Notes: a model not told the origin generated them from the sequence alone. DNA of 64,000 nt from Lactococcus formosensis (GCF_018403745.1 NZ_BOVP01000002.1:1-64000); one strand, 5' to 3'; positions 9,223-18,118 are shown, counted from the first letter of the stretch. Numbers and translations are program-made.

Positions 9223-10257
9223 TTAATCTTGTCCTGATTTTGGATCGAAAGCGTCACGTAAGCCGTAACCAAAGAGGAAGAAGGCGAGTGACAAGAGAGA
9301 CAAGACTACTGCAGGTACTGCAACTTGGAATGGATAGAATTGCAAGCTTTGAATACCATCTGATATCAATGAACCTAGCGATGCTGTTGGTGGTTTAACC
9401 CCCAAATTAATCGCTGAAAGAACAGCTTCAAAGAAAATTACCGATGGAATATCAAACATAATTTGTACGATAATAACACCTAACATGTTTGGAATAAGGT
9501 GTTTAACCATGATTTTGAATGGGCTAGCACCTAATGTCTTCGCGGCAAGAACAAATTCACGTTCCTTGAGTGACAAGGTCATATTCCTTACCTGCCGGGC
9601 AATTCCTGTCCAAATAAAGAGACCAATAGCAAGGACGATTGAAACGATACCTTGCCCAAGTAAGAGTCCAAACATGGTTACAATAACCAAACTTGGAATA
9701 GAGCTGATAATCTCAATGATACGTTGCATGACAGTATCTACTTTTCCGCCAATCCAGCCAGAGATTAATCCATAAGTAATCCCAATCAGTACGTCAAAGA
9801 CGATAGAGGCAAAAGCGATAATCAATGAAATACGTAAACCAACAATAGTACGTTTCGCAATCGAACGTCCTAAAGAGTCTGTACCAAAGATAAAAGATTC
9901 GCCTTCTGGTACATTTTGCACTTGGTATAAGTCTTCTGCGATTGTGCTTCCTGGTGCTGCAAAATTACCGTTCCAGCCAGGAATATTGACATTTCCTAGC
10001 TTAGGGGGCAAGTTTTTATAAGTTTGAACCGCATTAGGGTCAAAGTTATTCGCTGCTGATTGCGGGACAAAAACTGTTGAAACCACTGAAAACAACAAGG
10101 TGAAGATAACGACAACCATCGCTACCATTGCTACTTTATTTTTCTTAAAACGACGCCATGCATCTTGCCAGAAAGTGAGGGCGGGTTTTGCGATCATTTC
10201 ACTCGCTTCAAAATCACGATTTGTTACAAGTTTAAATTTACTGTTAATATTTTCCAT
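9223..10257 (-). CDS. oppC: Oligopeptide ABC transporter permease OppC
   Basis: A 344-residue permease subunit. A cytoplasmic N-terminus with WRRFKKNK precedes the first membrane helix at about 42-62, a long extracytoplasmic loop follows, and five further helices carry the EAA-type motif (EREFVLAAKTLGASPFKIM) that docks to the ATPases. The C-terminus ends GLRDAFDPK, which is typical of OppC/DppC. It lies 15 bp behind oppB. Confidence 0.95.
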   Translation of the reverse strand: MENINSKFKLVTNRDFEASEMIAKPALTFWQDAWRRFKKNKVAMVAMVVVIFTLLFSVVSTVFVPQSAANNFDPNAVQTYKNLPPKLGNVNIPGWNGNFAAPGSTIAEDLYQVQNVPEGESFIFGTDSLGRSIAKRTIVGLRISLIIAFASIVFDVLIGITYGLISGWIGGKVDTVMQRIIEIISSIPSLVIVTMFGLLLGQGIVSIVLAIGLFIWTGIARQVRNMTLSLKEREFVLAAKTLGASPFKIMVKHLIPNMLGVIIVQIMFDIPSVIFFEAVLSAINLGVKPPTASLGSLISDGIQSLQFYPFQVAVPAVVLSLLSLAFFLFGYGLRDAFDPKSGQD

Positions 10258-10272
10258 TTTCTCCCCTCCTTT

Positions 10273-11190
10273 CTAGTCCAAACGTACACGTGGGTCAACA
10301 AATGCTGTAATAATATCGGTGATCAAAATCATCGCCATCAGCATTACGGCATAAACAACTGTGGTACCCATGATGACAGGGAAATCTTTTGAAGGAATCG
10401 ACTGTACAAACTGTTGACCGATACCAGGAATCGAGAAGATCGACTCAATAAGAACAGATCCTGTCAAGAGCCCGGCACTCATTGGGCCAATAAGCGTCAA
10501 CATTGGAATCAATGAGTTACGAATAGCATGTTTCCATAGAACTTCACGGTCAGAGAGACCTTTGGCACGTGCCAGAAGGATATAATCTGATGAAAGTGAC
10601 TCAATCATCTGTGCACGGACGAAACTCATGACCTGTGACATTGGAGCAAAGGAGAGCGCAAGTGACGGTAAAATTGTTTGCGCAAATGTTCCCCAACCTG
10701 ATACTGGAAGAAGTTCCCAAGTGTAACCAAAGTAAAGAAGGAGTAAAGTACCCACGATGAAGGAAGGTACAGAGAAGAAGACTGTAGAGATAATACTTAA
10801 AAGTCCATCTACCCATGTGTTTTTAAAGCGAGCAGCAACGACACCAAAGAATGTTCCGACAACGACACCGATAATCAAAGCTTGGAAACCAAGTTGAGCT
10901 GAAACCGGAAGACGTTGTGCAATCATTGTGCTTACAGGTTGGTTGGCAAAGGTAAATGATGTACCAAAGTTACCCGTGAAAGCATTTTGGAGATAAATGA
11001 AGTACTGCACAATAAGAGGTTTATCTAAACCATATGCAACATTTAATTGTTGGATTTGCTCTGGGGTTAATTTGGGGTTATTAAAGGGTGTTCCTGGCAT
11101 TACTTGCATCAGGAAGAAAGTCGCTGTAATAACTACAAATAATGTCAAGAGCATCAATAAGATACGTTTTACAAGATATTTAGCTAACAT
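10273..11190 (-). CDS. oppB: Oligopeptide ABC transporter permease OppB
   Basis: A 305-residue permease that pairs with OppC to form the peptide channel. I place the start at ATG 11190 (MLAKYLVKRILLM), which has SD AAGGAA seven bases upstream; a longer frame to 11214 lacks this. The family-typical N-terminus, the QYFIYLQNAFTGNFGTSF motif and the EAA loop (SSDYILLARAKGLSDREVLW) are present, as is the C-terminal DPRVRLD. A hairpin in the 70-bp gap to oppA may reduce readthrough from oppA into oppB. Confidence 0.94.
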   Translation of the reverse strand: MLAKYLVKRILLMLLTLFVVITATFFLMQVMPGTPFNNPKLTPEQIQQLNVAYGLDKPLIVQYFIYLQNAFTGNFGTSFTFANQPVSTMIAQRLPVSAQLGFQALIIGVVVGTFFGVVAARFKNTWVDGLLSIISTVFFSVPSFIVGTLLLLYFGYTWELLPVSGWGTFAQTILPSLALSFAPMSQVMSFVRAQMIESLSSDYILLARAKGLSDREVLWKHAIRNSLIPMLTLIGPMSAGLLTGSVLIESIFSIPGIGQQFVQSIPSKDFPVIMGTTVVYAVMLMAMILITDIITAFVDPRVRLD

Positions 11191-11217
11191 ATAAAAATTC
11201 CTTAATAAAAACACGAA

Positions 11218-11241
11218 AAGTAGGCCTAATAAGCCCTACTT
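11218..11241 (-). terminator. Intercistronic hairpin between oppA and oppB (partial terminator or RNA-stabilising stem)
   Basis: AAGTAGG and CCTACTT form a seven-pair stem with a ten-base loop, followed by only a short T-containing stretch. It lies 22 bp after the oppA stop codon. In many peptide-uptake operons such a stem lets the binding protein be made in excess over the membrane subunits; that role here is inferred. Confidence 0.6.
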
Positions 11242-11263
11242 ATTCGTTTGATGTTAGTGCCTA

Positions 11264-12937
11264 CTATTTTTCGATGTAAACACCTTTGAGATCGTAAGAC
11301 AAACCTGTTGAGTTGAATTGCAAACCTTTAAGGTGTGGGTTACGGAGTGCTGGTGTTGCACGGTAATACAGTGGGTTGATGCTTGATTCATTAAAGAGTG
11401 CTGCTTCAGCATCTTTATATGCTGCATCACGTGCTTTGTCATCCAAGACCACTGGCAATGTTGATGCTTTTGTCCATGCTGCTTGATATGCAGGATTTAC
11501 AAATTTACCATCGTTATAACCTGAGCCATCTGCAAAGAGTTGCAAGAATGTTGATGGTTCAGCGTAGTCACCACCCCAGAGAGAGAGTACCACATCAAAG
11601 TTTTGGTTTTGTGAATCTTTCAAACGTTGTTGGAAAGGTACGATTTTTTGAGTAAGTGTCAAGCCTGGCAATGTTTTAGAAAGTGAGGCTTGCAAGAAGT
11701 CAGCAACAGATTTTGAAACTGGCGCATCTGCATCGGTTGTGTACTGAATGTTCAGTGATGTCACACCAATTTCTTTCAGACCTTTTTCCCAAAGTTCTTT
11801 AGCTTTTGCAGCATCAAAGTTGTAATCTTGTTTTGCAAACTCGGCAAAGTCTTTACCATCTGCTGTGACAGACATACCTGCTGGTGTGAATGTTTGTGCT
11901 ACTGTACCCGCTGGAATGAACTGATCAACGATACTCTTACGGTCAGTCGCAAGATTCAAAGCGTCACGGATATTTTTATTTTGCAATGCTTTAGCCACTT
12001 CTGGGCTTGTTGTACCACCGCCAGATTGGTTATATTGAAGGTAAGCTGTAGTTGCTTCTTTCAAGACAACAAGGTCTTTACCATCATTGTAACCTTTATT
12101 GGCGTTGTACAAGTCCATCGTACCTAAGCTGGCTTGGTCCAATTTTCCTTGTTTGAAGAGTTGAACTGCTGTGTTAGGGTTAGATTGAACAGTGTAATCA
12201 ATTTCGTCTGATTTTACATTGTCTTTGTCATAGTAATCTGGGTTTTTAACAAGGGAATAACTGTTGTTTGTCCCTGTCCAACCTGCATCTTTTTTGAAGA
12301 TGAATGGTCCAGAGTAAACGACTTTATCAGATGAAGTTCCGTATTGTTTACCAAATTCTTCTACTGCTGCTTTGTTTACAGGATAGTAAACACTATTTGC
12401 CAAGAGGAATTTAAAGTATGGCGTTGGTTGCGTCAAAGTAATCACCAACTCGTGGTCGCCATTAGCTTTTACACCCAACTCGTTAAGGTCTTTAATCTTA
12501 CCTGTGTTAATTTCATTGGCATTCTTGATGTTACCAAGCAAGTACGCGTATTGTGAACCTGTTGCAGGGTTTACAGCACGTTGCCATGAATAAAGGAAGT
12601 CTTTTGCTGTCAATTCATCGCCGTTTGACCATTTCAAGTCATCACGCAAAGTGATGGTATATGTTAAGCCATCATCAGAGACTTTAATATCTGATGCCAT
12701 CGCGTTTTGCGCTACACCTTTGTCATCTACACGTGTCAATCCTTCTTGGGTATTCCCGATGAAGAGGTTTGAGTAAGTGTCTGTAGCCAAGCCTGAATCC
12801 AATGTAGCAATATTTGTCGGAACGGAAAGTTGTGGGTTAGCTGTCTTAGAGCCACCTCCGCCATTTCCACATGCTGCCAAGAGCCCGACCGAAGCCAGGG
12901 CAAGTGTTCCTAATGATACTTTTTTCCAATTATCCAT
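11264..12937 (-). CDS. oppA: Peptide-binding lipoprotein OppA
   Basis: The 557-residue extracellular peptide receptor of the importer. It has a type II signal peptide with lipobox LAAC (Cys23) followed by a Gly-rich linker, and the SBP family 5 fold (DLKWSNGDELTAKDFLYSWQ, family-typical). It is the first gene of the operon, with its own consensus promoter and a CodY-like box. In L. lactis the classical order is oppDFBCA, so the A-first order seen here is more like other Firmicutes. The specific peptide range cannot be judged from sequence. Confidence 0.94.
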   Translation of the reverse strand: MDNWKKVSLGTLALASVGLLAACGNGGGGSKTANPQLSVPTNIATLDSGLATDTYSNLFIGNTQEGLTRVDDKGVAQNAMASDIKVSDDGLTYTITLRDDLKWSNGDELTAKDFLYSWQRAVNPATGSQYAYLLGNIKNANEINTGKIKDLNELGVKANGDHELVITLTQPTPYFKFLLANSVYYPVNKAAVEEFGKQYGTSSDKVVYSGPFIFKKDAGWTGTNNSYSLVKNPDYYDKDNVKSDEIDYTVQSNPNTAVQLFKQGKLDQASLGTMDLYNANKGYNDGKDLVVLKEATTAYLQYNQSGGGTTSPEVAKALQNKNIRDALNLATDRKSIVDQFIPAGTVAQTFTPAGMSVTADGKDFAEFAKQDYNFDAAKAKELWEKGLKEIGVTSLNIQYTTDADAPVSKSVADFLQASLSKTLPGLTLTQKIVPFQQRLKDSQNQNFDVVLSLWGGDYAEPSTFLQLFADGSGYNDGKFVNPAYQAAWTKASTLPVVLDDKARDAAYKDAEAALFNESSINPLYYRATPALRNPHLKGLQFNSTGLSYDLKGVYIEK

Positions 12938-12986
12938 GTAACATCCTCTTTCTGTTTGACTTATCCGACAATTTTCATTTGTTTAT

Positions 12987-13001
12987 TATTGTCTGAAAAT
13001 T
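12987..13001 (-). promoter_or_regulatory. CodY-like box in the oppA leader
   Basis: The minus-strand sequence AATTTTCAGACAATA matches the CodY consensus AATTTTCWGAAAATT at 13 of 15 positions and lies just downstream of the -10 box. A weaker match (AATTTTCAGATAACG) lies further upstream near 13104-13118. CodY repression of peptide uptake in lactococci is established; function of these particular sites is inferred. Confidence 0.6.
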
Positions 13002-13014
13002 TATTATGTTCTCT

Positions 13015-13043
13015 ATTATACTTAATTCAATCTGAATTGTAAA
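13015..13043 (-). promoter_or_regulatory. Promoter of the opp operon
   Basis: TTTACA (13038-13043), a 17-bp spacer and TATAAT (13015-13020) on the minus strand form a good vegetative promoter. The transcription start would fall near 13008, giving a leader of about 70 nt that contains the CodY-like box. Confidence 0.8.
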
Positions 13044-13172
13044 GACTTTTCTACATATTTTTTCTAAATTTTTGCCATTTAATTTTTTTATACGTCATTT
13101 CCGAACGTTATCTGAAAATTTCACAATATAATTTTGCTCTTAGCACAATATTTATTATGAAAAAGAAAAAAA

Positions 13173-13192
13173 GCGAGGCTAATTCTCCTCGC
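13173..13192 (-). terminator. Second terminator downstream of murF
   Basis: GCGAGG and CCTCGC pair around an eight-base loop, and the minus strand continues with seven T. It lies on the far side of the palindromic repeat pair from murF, so it acts as a backup terminator and blocks readthrough towards oppA. Confidence 0.75.
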
Positions 13193-13200
13193 GCTCTTTG

Positions 13201-13310
13201 TGTATTTTCATTCTAATCTGCTAAAGCAGAAAGAATAGTGGAAGGGTCACAACTCGCTTCGCTCCCTGCGTATTATCATTCTAATCTGCTAAAGCAGAAA
13301 GAATGATAAT
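13201..13310. repeat. Tandem pair of palindromic intergenic repeats, locus A (behind murF)
   Basis: Two units about 68 bp apart each carry the palindrome TTCTaatCTGCTaaAGCAGaaAGAA. The unit next to murF (13272-13310) has extended arms ATTATCATTCT/AGAATGATAAT; the other (13204-13237) lacks the last part of one arm. Between them lies the linker aactcgcttcgctccctgcg. The same arrangement recurs at 15104-15231 and 31165-31288. Confidence 0.9.
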
Positions 13311-13314
13311 AAAA

Positions 13315-13330
13315 AAGCACTTACGTGCTT
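13315..13330 (-). terminator. Primary murF terminator overlapping the stop codon
   Basis: On the minus strand AAGCAC-GTAA-GTGCTT is followed by TTTTTATTATC. The first arm begins inside the murF stop codon, and the T tract runs straight into the extended arm of the palindromic repeat. Confidence 0.8.
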
Positions 13331-14660
13331 AGTTTTGTAGTTCTTCAACAATTGTCCCTAATTTCATGCTGTTAGAGCCTTTAAGTAAGAGTTGATCCTG
13401 AGGCTGAAGCGTGCTTTGAAGCTCCTCAGTCAATTGCTCAAGATTTCCAAAGTATGATACTTTATCTTCTGGTAATTCTGCTAGAAGATACTTCATCAAG
13501 TCGCCATAGAGGTAAACGTGATCCATTTTCGAGAAATCAATTGCTGCGGCAATGCTTGCGTGAAGTTCTGGAGCTTGATCACCCAACTCAAGCATATCAG
13601 CAAGAACTGTGAGTTTACGCCCCCCTTCATTTTTCGGAATGGCTTGAAAGGTTTCTAAGATAAGTTTCATGGCTGTTGGATTAGCATTGTACACATCACT
13701 AAGGATATCTGCACCATTACTTGCTTTCTTCCACTCTGTCCGGTTACGGGTTAAGGAAACATGGGATAGAGCATGTCTGATCTCGTCTTCTTCAACGTCT
13801 AGCAAAGTCCCAACATAGGCGGCGAGCATTGCATTAGTTGCATTAAATTTACCCGGCACCGGAATTGTAATTTCTTCGTCTAAGAAGTTTGTTGTGAAAC
13901 TGAGTTGATTCTTGTGTTCGATAAGCTGTGTGACAAAAATATCCTCATCTGGTCCAAAACGGGTAATTTTTGTGTCTGCTGGTAAATACTTATTGATAAT
14001 TTTATCAGCAGGTACGATTAGTTCGCCACCTGAGCGCAAGCCTGCTTTGATACCTAGCTTTCCTTCAGCAATCTTATCACGTGTACCAAAAAATTCTAAA
14101 TGCGACTCACCAATAAGCGTGACAATTGCAATTCTTGGCTTGGCTATTTTAGACAGAAGATCAATATCCCCCAGACGATCCATGCCCATCTCCAATACAA
14201 TTTTTTCAGTATCGTCAGGCATATGAAGGACGGTGTACGGCATTCCAATTTCGTTATTGTAATTTCCTTGGGTCTTATAGGTCTTATATTTCTCCGAAAG
14301 TACAGCATGAATCATGTCTTTCGTCGTCGTTTTACCATTTGATCCCGTCACAGCAATAACTTCTACTGCTGTTTTTTCTAGATAATACTGAGCTAATTTT
14401 TGGAAGGCTTCCAAACAATCCTCAACACGTAAGTGAGGCTGAGCTACTTCTTGTTCAGCGAATGTCGCAAGAGCGCCTTGCGCAAAAGCTGTATCAATAA
14501 ATTCATGACCATCTCTTGCACCTTTAAGTGGCAAGAAGAGATCGCCTTCTTGGATCTTACGGCTATCAAACTCAATGTTATGAATTTCTGTATCTGCCAA
14601 ATCTGACCAGTTATTTGTTGCACCGACAATATGGGCTATTTCGTGTAGTGTTAGTTTCAT
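13329..14660 (-). CDS. murF: UDP-N-acetylmuramoyl-tripeptide--D-alanyl-D-alanine ligase
   Basis: A 443-residue cytoplasmic Mur ligase that adds D-Ala-D-Ala to the UDP-MurNAc-tripeptide, the last soluble step of peptidoglycan precursor synthesis. The ATP-binding loop GSNGKTT lies at 106-112, the central domain has the family motif NYNNEIGMPYTVL, and the C-terminal domain carries DVYNANPTAM. Length is normal. It lies downstream of ddl, which makes its D-Ala-D-Ala substrate; a small regulator gene and a repeat locus separate the two. Confidence 0.96.
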   Translation of the reverse strand: MKLTLHEIAHIVGATNNWSDLADTEIHNIEFDSRKIQEGDLFLPLKGARDGHEFIDTAFAQGALATFAEQEVAQPHLRVEDCLEAFQKLAQYYLEKTAVEVIAVTGSNGKTTTKDMIHAVLSEKYKTYKTQGNYNNEIGMPYTVLHMPDDTEKIVLEMGMDRLGDIDLLSKIAKPRIAIVTLIGESHLEFFGTRDKIAEGKLGIKAGLRSGGELIVPADKIINKYLPADTKITRFGPDEDIFVTQLIEHKNQLSFTTNFLDEEITIPVPGKFNATNAMLAAYVGTLLDVEEDEIRHALSHVSLTRNRTEWKKASNGADILSDVYNANPTAMKLILETFQAIPKNEGGRKLTVLADMLELGDQAPELHASIAAAIDFSKMDHVYLYGDLMKYLLAELPEDKVSYFGNLEQLTEELQSTLQPQDQLLLKGSNSMKLGTIVEELQN

Positions 14661-14764
14661 GATGAGTTTATTATACCAAAAGTCCTTTCATAACGCACCA
14701 ATTCTCCATAAAAATACAGTGCATGGTTACCAACTGGAATCTTACAATCTTCTGCTCAAAACCA

Positions 14765-15031
14765 TTACTTTTTAATAATCATTTTTATTGCCTGACTTAT
14801 TTTCTTCTCACGTTCTTTTTCATCGTCATCTTCTAATAAAAGAAGACAGTTTTGTAAATTTTCAGCTACAATCAAGCCGATGAGACTGTCTAAGCTTGAG
14901 CGTACTGCTTTAAGTTGTGTCACTACTGCATCACAATCTTTTTCTTCTTCCAGCATACGCAACACGCCTTGCAGCTGGCCATCGGCTCTTTTCAATCTAT
15001 TTTTAGTTTTGCTGTCGTAAATTGTTCCCAT
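14765..15031 (-). CDS. CsoR-family regulator, persulfide-sensing (CstR)-like by its residues
   Basis: An 88-residue all-helical repressor of the CsoR/RcnR (DUF156) family. Cys33 and Cys62 match the first and last ligands of the family, but the intervening His is replaced by Asn58. CsoR copper sensors need Cys-His-Cys; loss of the His with both Cys kept is the pattern of CstR persulfide sensors. The usual CstR targets (rhodanese, persulfide dioxygenase, sulfurtransferase) are not adjacent. The start has a clear SD (AAAGAGGAGATACACATG). It lies between ddl and murF as a single gene. Family assignment is firm; the sensed signal is inference. Confidence 0.85.
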   Translation of the reverse strand: MGTIYDSKTKNRLKRADGQLQGVLRMLEEEKDCDAVVTQLKAVRSSLDSLIGLIVAENLQNCLLLLEDDDEKEREKKISQAIKMIIKK

Positions 15032-15103
15032 GTGTATCTCCTCTTTCCTCTCATTATATAGAGCTACTCATAATTTGTCAAAAAGAGTGAGCTCATCCCA
15101 TAC

Positions 15104-15231
15104 CACTCGCTTCGCTCCTTGCGTATTATCATTCTAATCTGCTAAAGCAGAAAGAATAGTGGAAGGATCACAACTCGCTTCGCTCCCTGCGTATTATCAT
15201 TCTAATCTGCTAAAGCAGAAAGAATGATAAT
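15104..15231. repeat. Tandem pair of palindromic intergenic repeats, locus B (behind ddl)
   Basis: Two units 69 bp apart, nearly identical to locus A: palindromes at 15124-15157 and 15193-15231 with the linker aactcgcttcgctccctgcg, here also preceding the first unit as actcgcttcgctccttgcg. The unit nearest ddl again has the fully extended arms and abuts the ddl terminator. Confidence 0.9.
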
Positions 15232-15234
15232 AAA

Positions 15235-15259
15235 AACTTCAGGTTTGTGGCCTGAAGTT
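15235..15259 (-). terminator. Terminator of ddl
   Basis: AACTTCAGG and CCTGAAGTT form a nine-pair stem with a seven-base loop, followed on the minus strand by TTTTTATTATC, which is also the start of the repeat arm. It lies 10 bp after the ddl stop codon. Confidence 0.9.
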
Positions 15260-15268
15260 GTTCTAGTT

Positions 15269-16318
15269 TTATAAAAGATGACTTTCACGAATTTCGAAGG
15301 CTTCTTGAGCGAGATGAACAAGCTCTTCAATCAACTCACTGTAAGAAAGTCCCATATTTTCCCAGAGTAACGGGTACATTGACCATTGTGTAAATCCTGG
15401 AATTGCATTGATCTCGTTGAGATAAATATCTCCTTTTTGATCATAGAAGAAGTCACAACGTGAAAGCCCAGCACCATTCATTGCTTGATAAGCTTTCTCT
15501 GCATAATTGCGCATTTTCTGTGCGACTTCTGCTGGGATATCTGCAGGAATTGCCATTTCGATTTTATTATCAATATATTTTGAACGGTAATCATAGAAGT
15601 CAACATCTTTAACGACTTCACCAGGCAGCGTGGAACGTACTTTGCCACCATTGCCTAAAACAGCACATTCAATTTCTCTTGCATCAACGCCTTGTTCAAT
15701 CACTACACGGTTATCATATTTGTAAGCTTCTGCAAGACCTGCCTCTAGTTCTTCTAATCGGTTAACTTTAGAAATACCGACACTTGAGCCCATATTGGCT
15801 GGCTTAACAAAAACAGGGAAAGTCAGTTTTTCGTGAACTTCTGCATGAATTTTTTCTTGATTTTCATCAGCATATGCTGCAACATAAGGAACTTGCGGTA
15901 CACCTACAGCGCTAAACACATGCTTAGCTAAAAGTTTATCCATTGTACTGCTGGCCGATAAAATATTGGGACCAACATAAGCGAGGCGCATAATTTCTAA
16001 GAAGCCTTGAATTGAACCATCTTCGCCCATTGGCCCATGTAAAACAGGGAAAACAACTGCATCTTTTTCGTAAATATCCGATGGTGCAACTTTTTGTTCT
16101 GGCTTGACCGTTTCATTGGTCATTAATTTTTCATTTTCTGCAGGTGTTTCAGTAAATTCTTGTGTTTTTATAAAATCACCAGTTTGACTGATGAAGTAAG
16201 TTTTCACTCTGAACTTGTCATAATTCACTGCACGCATTACGCTTTCAGCTGAAAGAACGGATACTTCTCGTTCTGCACTTCGGCCGCCATATAATAAAAT
16301 CAATGTTTCTTTTGACAT
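15269..16318 (-). CDS. ddl: D-alanine--D-alanine ligase
   Basis: A 349-residue ATP-grasp ligase making the D-Ala-D-Ala dipeptide that MurF uses. I start it at ATG 16318 ([18 protein letters not shown]) because GGAG lies six bases upstream; an earlier GTG at 16330 is part of that SD and follows the recR stop directly. The N-terminal [10 protein letters not shown], the HGPMGEDG loop and the C-terminal EINAIPGFT motif are typical. It is co-oriented with recR, 12 bp downstream, and probably co-transcribed. Confidence 0.96.
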   Translation of the reverse strand: MSKETLILLYGGRSAEREVSVLSAESVMRAVNYDKFRVKTYFISQTGDFIKTQEFTETPAENEKLMTNETVKPEQKVAPSDIYEKDAVVFPVLHGPMGEDGSIQGFLEIMRLAYVGPNILSASSTMDKLLAKHVFSAVGVPQVPYVAAYADENQEKIHAEVHEKLTFPVFVKPANMGSSVGISKVNRLEELEAGLAEAYKYDNRVVIEQGVDAREIECAVLGNGGKVRSTLPGEVVKDVDFYDYRSKYIDNKIEMAIPADIPAEVAQKMRNYAEKAYQAMNGAGLSRCDFFYDQKGDIYLNEINAIPGFTQWSMYPLLWENMGLSYSELIEELVHLAQEAFEIRESHLL

Positions 16319-16330
16319 AATTTTCTCCAC

Positions 16331-16933
16331 TTAAATTTCCATACGATTTTCAACTGCTTTGGATAAGGTAACTTCATCCGCATATTCAATATCTGAGCCA
16401 ACCGCAAGGCCACGCGCTAAGCGCGTCACTTTGATTCCTGCGGGCTTAATCATTCGTGAAAGGTACATCGCCGTTGCTTCACCATCAGATGTTGCATTAG
16501 TCGCGAGGATAACTTCTTCTACCTCACTGTCACCCATGAGACGAGTTAGAAGGCTTTTCACATTAATCTCGTCCGGACCGATACCATTCATCGGACTAAT
16601 TGTCCCATGTAAAACATGATACAGACCTCTGTATTCGCGGATTTTCTCCATTGCTAAGACATCTTTACTTTCTTCAACAACCAATATGGTTGTACGATCA
16701 CGGAGAGGATCTTCACAGATAGCACAAGGATCACTTTCTGTCAGATTGCCACAGACCGAGCAAAAACGTAAATCACGTTTTGCCGAAATGAGGTTTCGGG
16801 CAAATTCATTGACATCCTGATCATCCATCCCAATCGTGTGAAAGGCGAGACGTGTTGCTGTTTTTTGTCCGATACCGGGCAGTTTGCTAAAGCTTTCTAT
16901 AAGTTTAGCGATTGGTTCTGGATAGTATACCAT
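16331..16933 (-). CDS. recR: Recombination protein RecR
   Basis: A 200-residue DNA-binding protein that works with RecO and RecF in loading RecA at gaps. A helix-hairpin-helix ([14 protein letters not shown]) lies at 18-31, the four zinc cysteines at 58, 61, 70 and 73, and a Toprim domain follows with [13 protein letters not shown]. Length and motifs are standard. A TATAAT box lies about 45 bp upstream. In streptococci recR sits between pbp2B and ddl; here the pbp2B side has been separated by three other genes. Confidence 0.96.
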   Translation of the reverse strand: MVYYPEPIAKLIESFSKLPGIGQKTATRLAFHTIGMDDQDVNEFARNLISAKRDLRFCSVCGNLTESDPCAICEDPLRDRTTILVVEESKDVLAMEKIREYRGLYHVLHGTISPMNGIGPDEINVKSLLTRLMGDSEVEEVILATNATSDGEATAMYLSRMIKPAGIKVTRLARGLAVGSDIEYADEVTLSKAVENRMEI

Positions 16934-17200
16934 GCGTTCCTTTCTTCTTTCAGTGTGATAAAGTCATAACTATTATACCACACCTTCTACACTGAGGATT
17001 ATCCCTTATACTCTGTGGAAATAGTTCTGCCTTGTGAATGTGAGATATTGTGTATTATACCATAACTTAGATTTCTGTACATTTAAGACCAAAATGCTTC
17101 CTAAGAGCGCTAAATTTTCTCCAAGCAACAGCAGCTTGACTGCTTTTTTGTTATAATAAATTTCAATCCTGATAAAGATTTACTGAAAGAGGACTTCTCA

Positions 17201-18118
17201 ATGGTTGAACAATACACTCTGCAATCTAGCGATAAGCAAACTGATTTACATCTTCTCTACTGGCCGATTGATTATCCAAAGGCGATTATCCAGCTCGTCC
17301 ATGGCATGGCAGAAAATATCGAACGTTATCATGCTTTTGCCCTCTATCTCAACAGTTTGGGTTTCGCAGTTGTCGGCCATGATCACTTAGGACATGGTCA
17401 TTCCGTGCGACAGAACGATCCACTTTACGGTTACTTTGGTGCAGATGGTCCCAAAAATGTCATCTCTGATATTTATAAGGTTAAAACTTGGACCAAAGAA
17501 AAGCACCCTAAGCTGCCTTATTTCATGATGGGACACAGTATGGGCTCGTTTGCTTTGCGTAACGTTCTCCAAGATTATCCTGTTGATATTCAAGGAGCAA
17601 TCTTTATGGGGACTGGGACAAGTCCTCTCCATTTGAACTTCTTCCTGCCCTTCATTAAGAAAATAAGCAAAAAAAACTCGAAAGCTATCGCTCCTTTGAT
17701 TGACAAGCTTGCTTTTGGTAGCTATAGCAAAAAATTCCCTGAAGCTGGGAATTTCAACTGGCTTTCCAAAAACCAAAACAATGTCTCTACCTATGAAAAT
17801 GATCCACTCCTTGGTTTTACTTTCACACGGAATGGTTTTGCGACACTTTTCTCACTGGTCCATAGAGCTAATCAAAAAAACTGGATGCGCAATATTCCCA
17901 CAAGCCTGCCAATACTGATTATCAGCGGCGCTGATGATCCAGTAGGCGACTGGGGTAAAGGGCCACAAAAAGTATATCACAAACTCCAAAAATCAGGGTT
18001 TAATAACCTCCAACACCAACTTTTCCCTGAATTACGCCATGAAATCCTCTTTGAGGCAGAACATGAAGAAGTCTACCACACTATTGGTGACTGGTTAATG
18101 CGACATCTCCCACGATAG
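17201..18118 (+). CDS. Alpha/beta hydrolase, monoacylglycerol lipase/lysophospholipase-like
   Basis: A 305-residue serine hydrolase of the Hydrolase_4 type. The nucleophile elbow GHSMG places Ser113; the oxyanion region is HGMAE (34-38), a likely acid is in SGADDPVGD and the His in LRHEILFE. No signal peptide is visible, so it should act in the cytoplasm, probably on monoacylglycerols or lysophospholipids, though substrate cannot be read from sequence. An extended -10 (TGTTATAAT, ending near 17158) and SD AAAGAGG precede the gene. Its 3' end overlaps the converging LysR gene by 38 bp. Confidence 0.88.
   Translation: MVEQYTLQSSDKQTDLHLLYWPIDYPKAIIQLVHGMAENIERYHAFALYLNSLGFAVVGHDHLGHGHSVRQNDPLYGYFGADGPKNVISDIYKVKTWTKEKHPKLPYFMMGHSMGSFALRNVLQDYPVDIQGAIFMGTGTSPLHLNFFLPFIKKISKKNSKAIAPLIDKLAFGSYSKKFPEAGNFNWLSKNQNNVSTYENDPLLGFTFTRNGFATLFSLVHRANQKNWMRNIPTSLPILIISGADDPVGDWGKGPQKVYHKLQKSGFNNLQHQLFPELRHEILFEAEHEEVYHTIGDWLMRHLPR

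Noticed and set aside
10518..10525. Second TACGAATA com-box on the plus strand
   Set aside because: It lies inside oppB, antisense to it, with no gene downstream that it could serve; likely chance.
13201..13310. Possible CRISPR-like array from the repeated units
   Set aside because: Only two units per locus, the intervening sequence is the same at all loci, and no cas genes are present.
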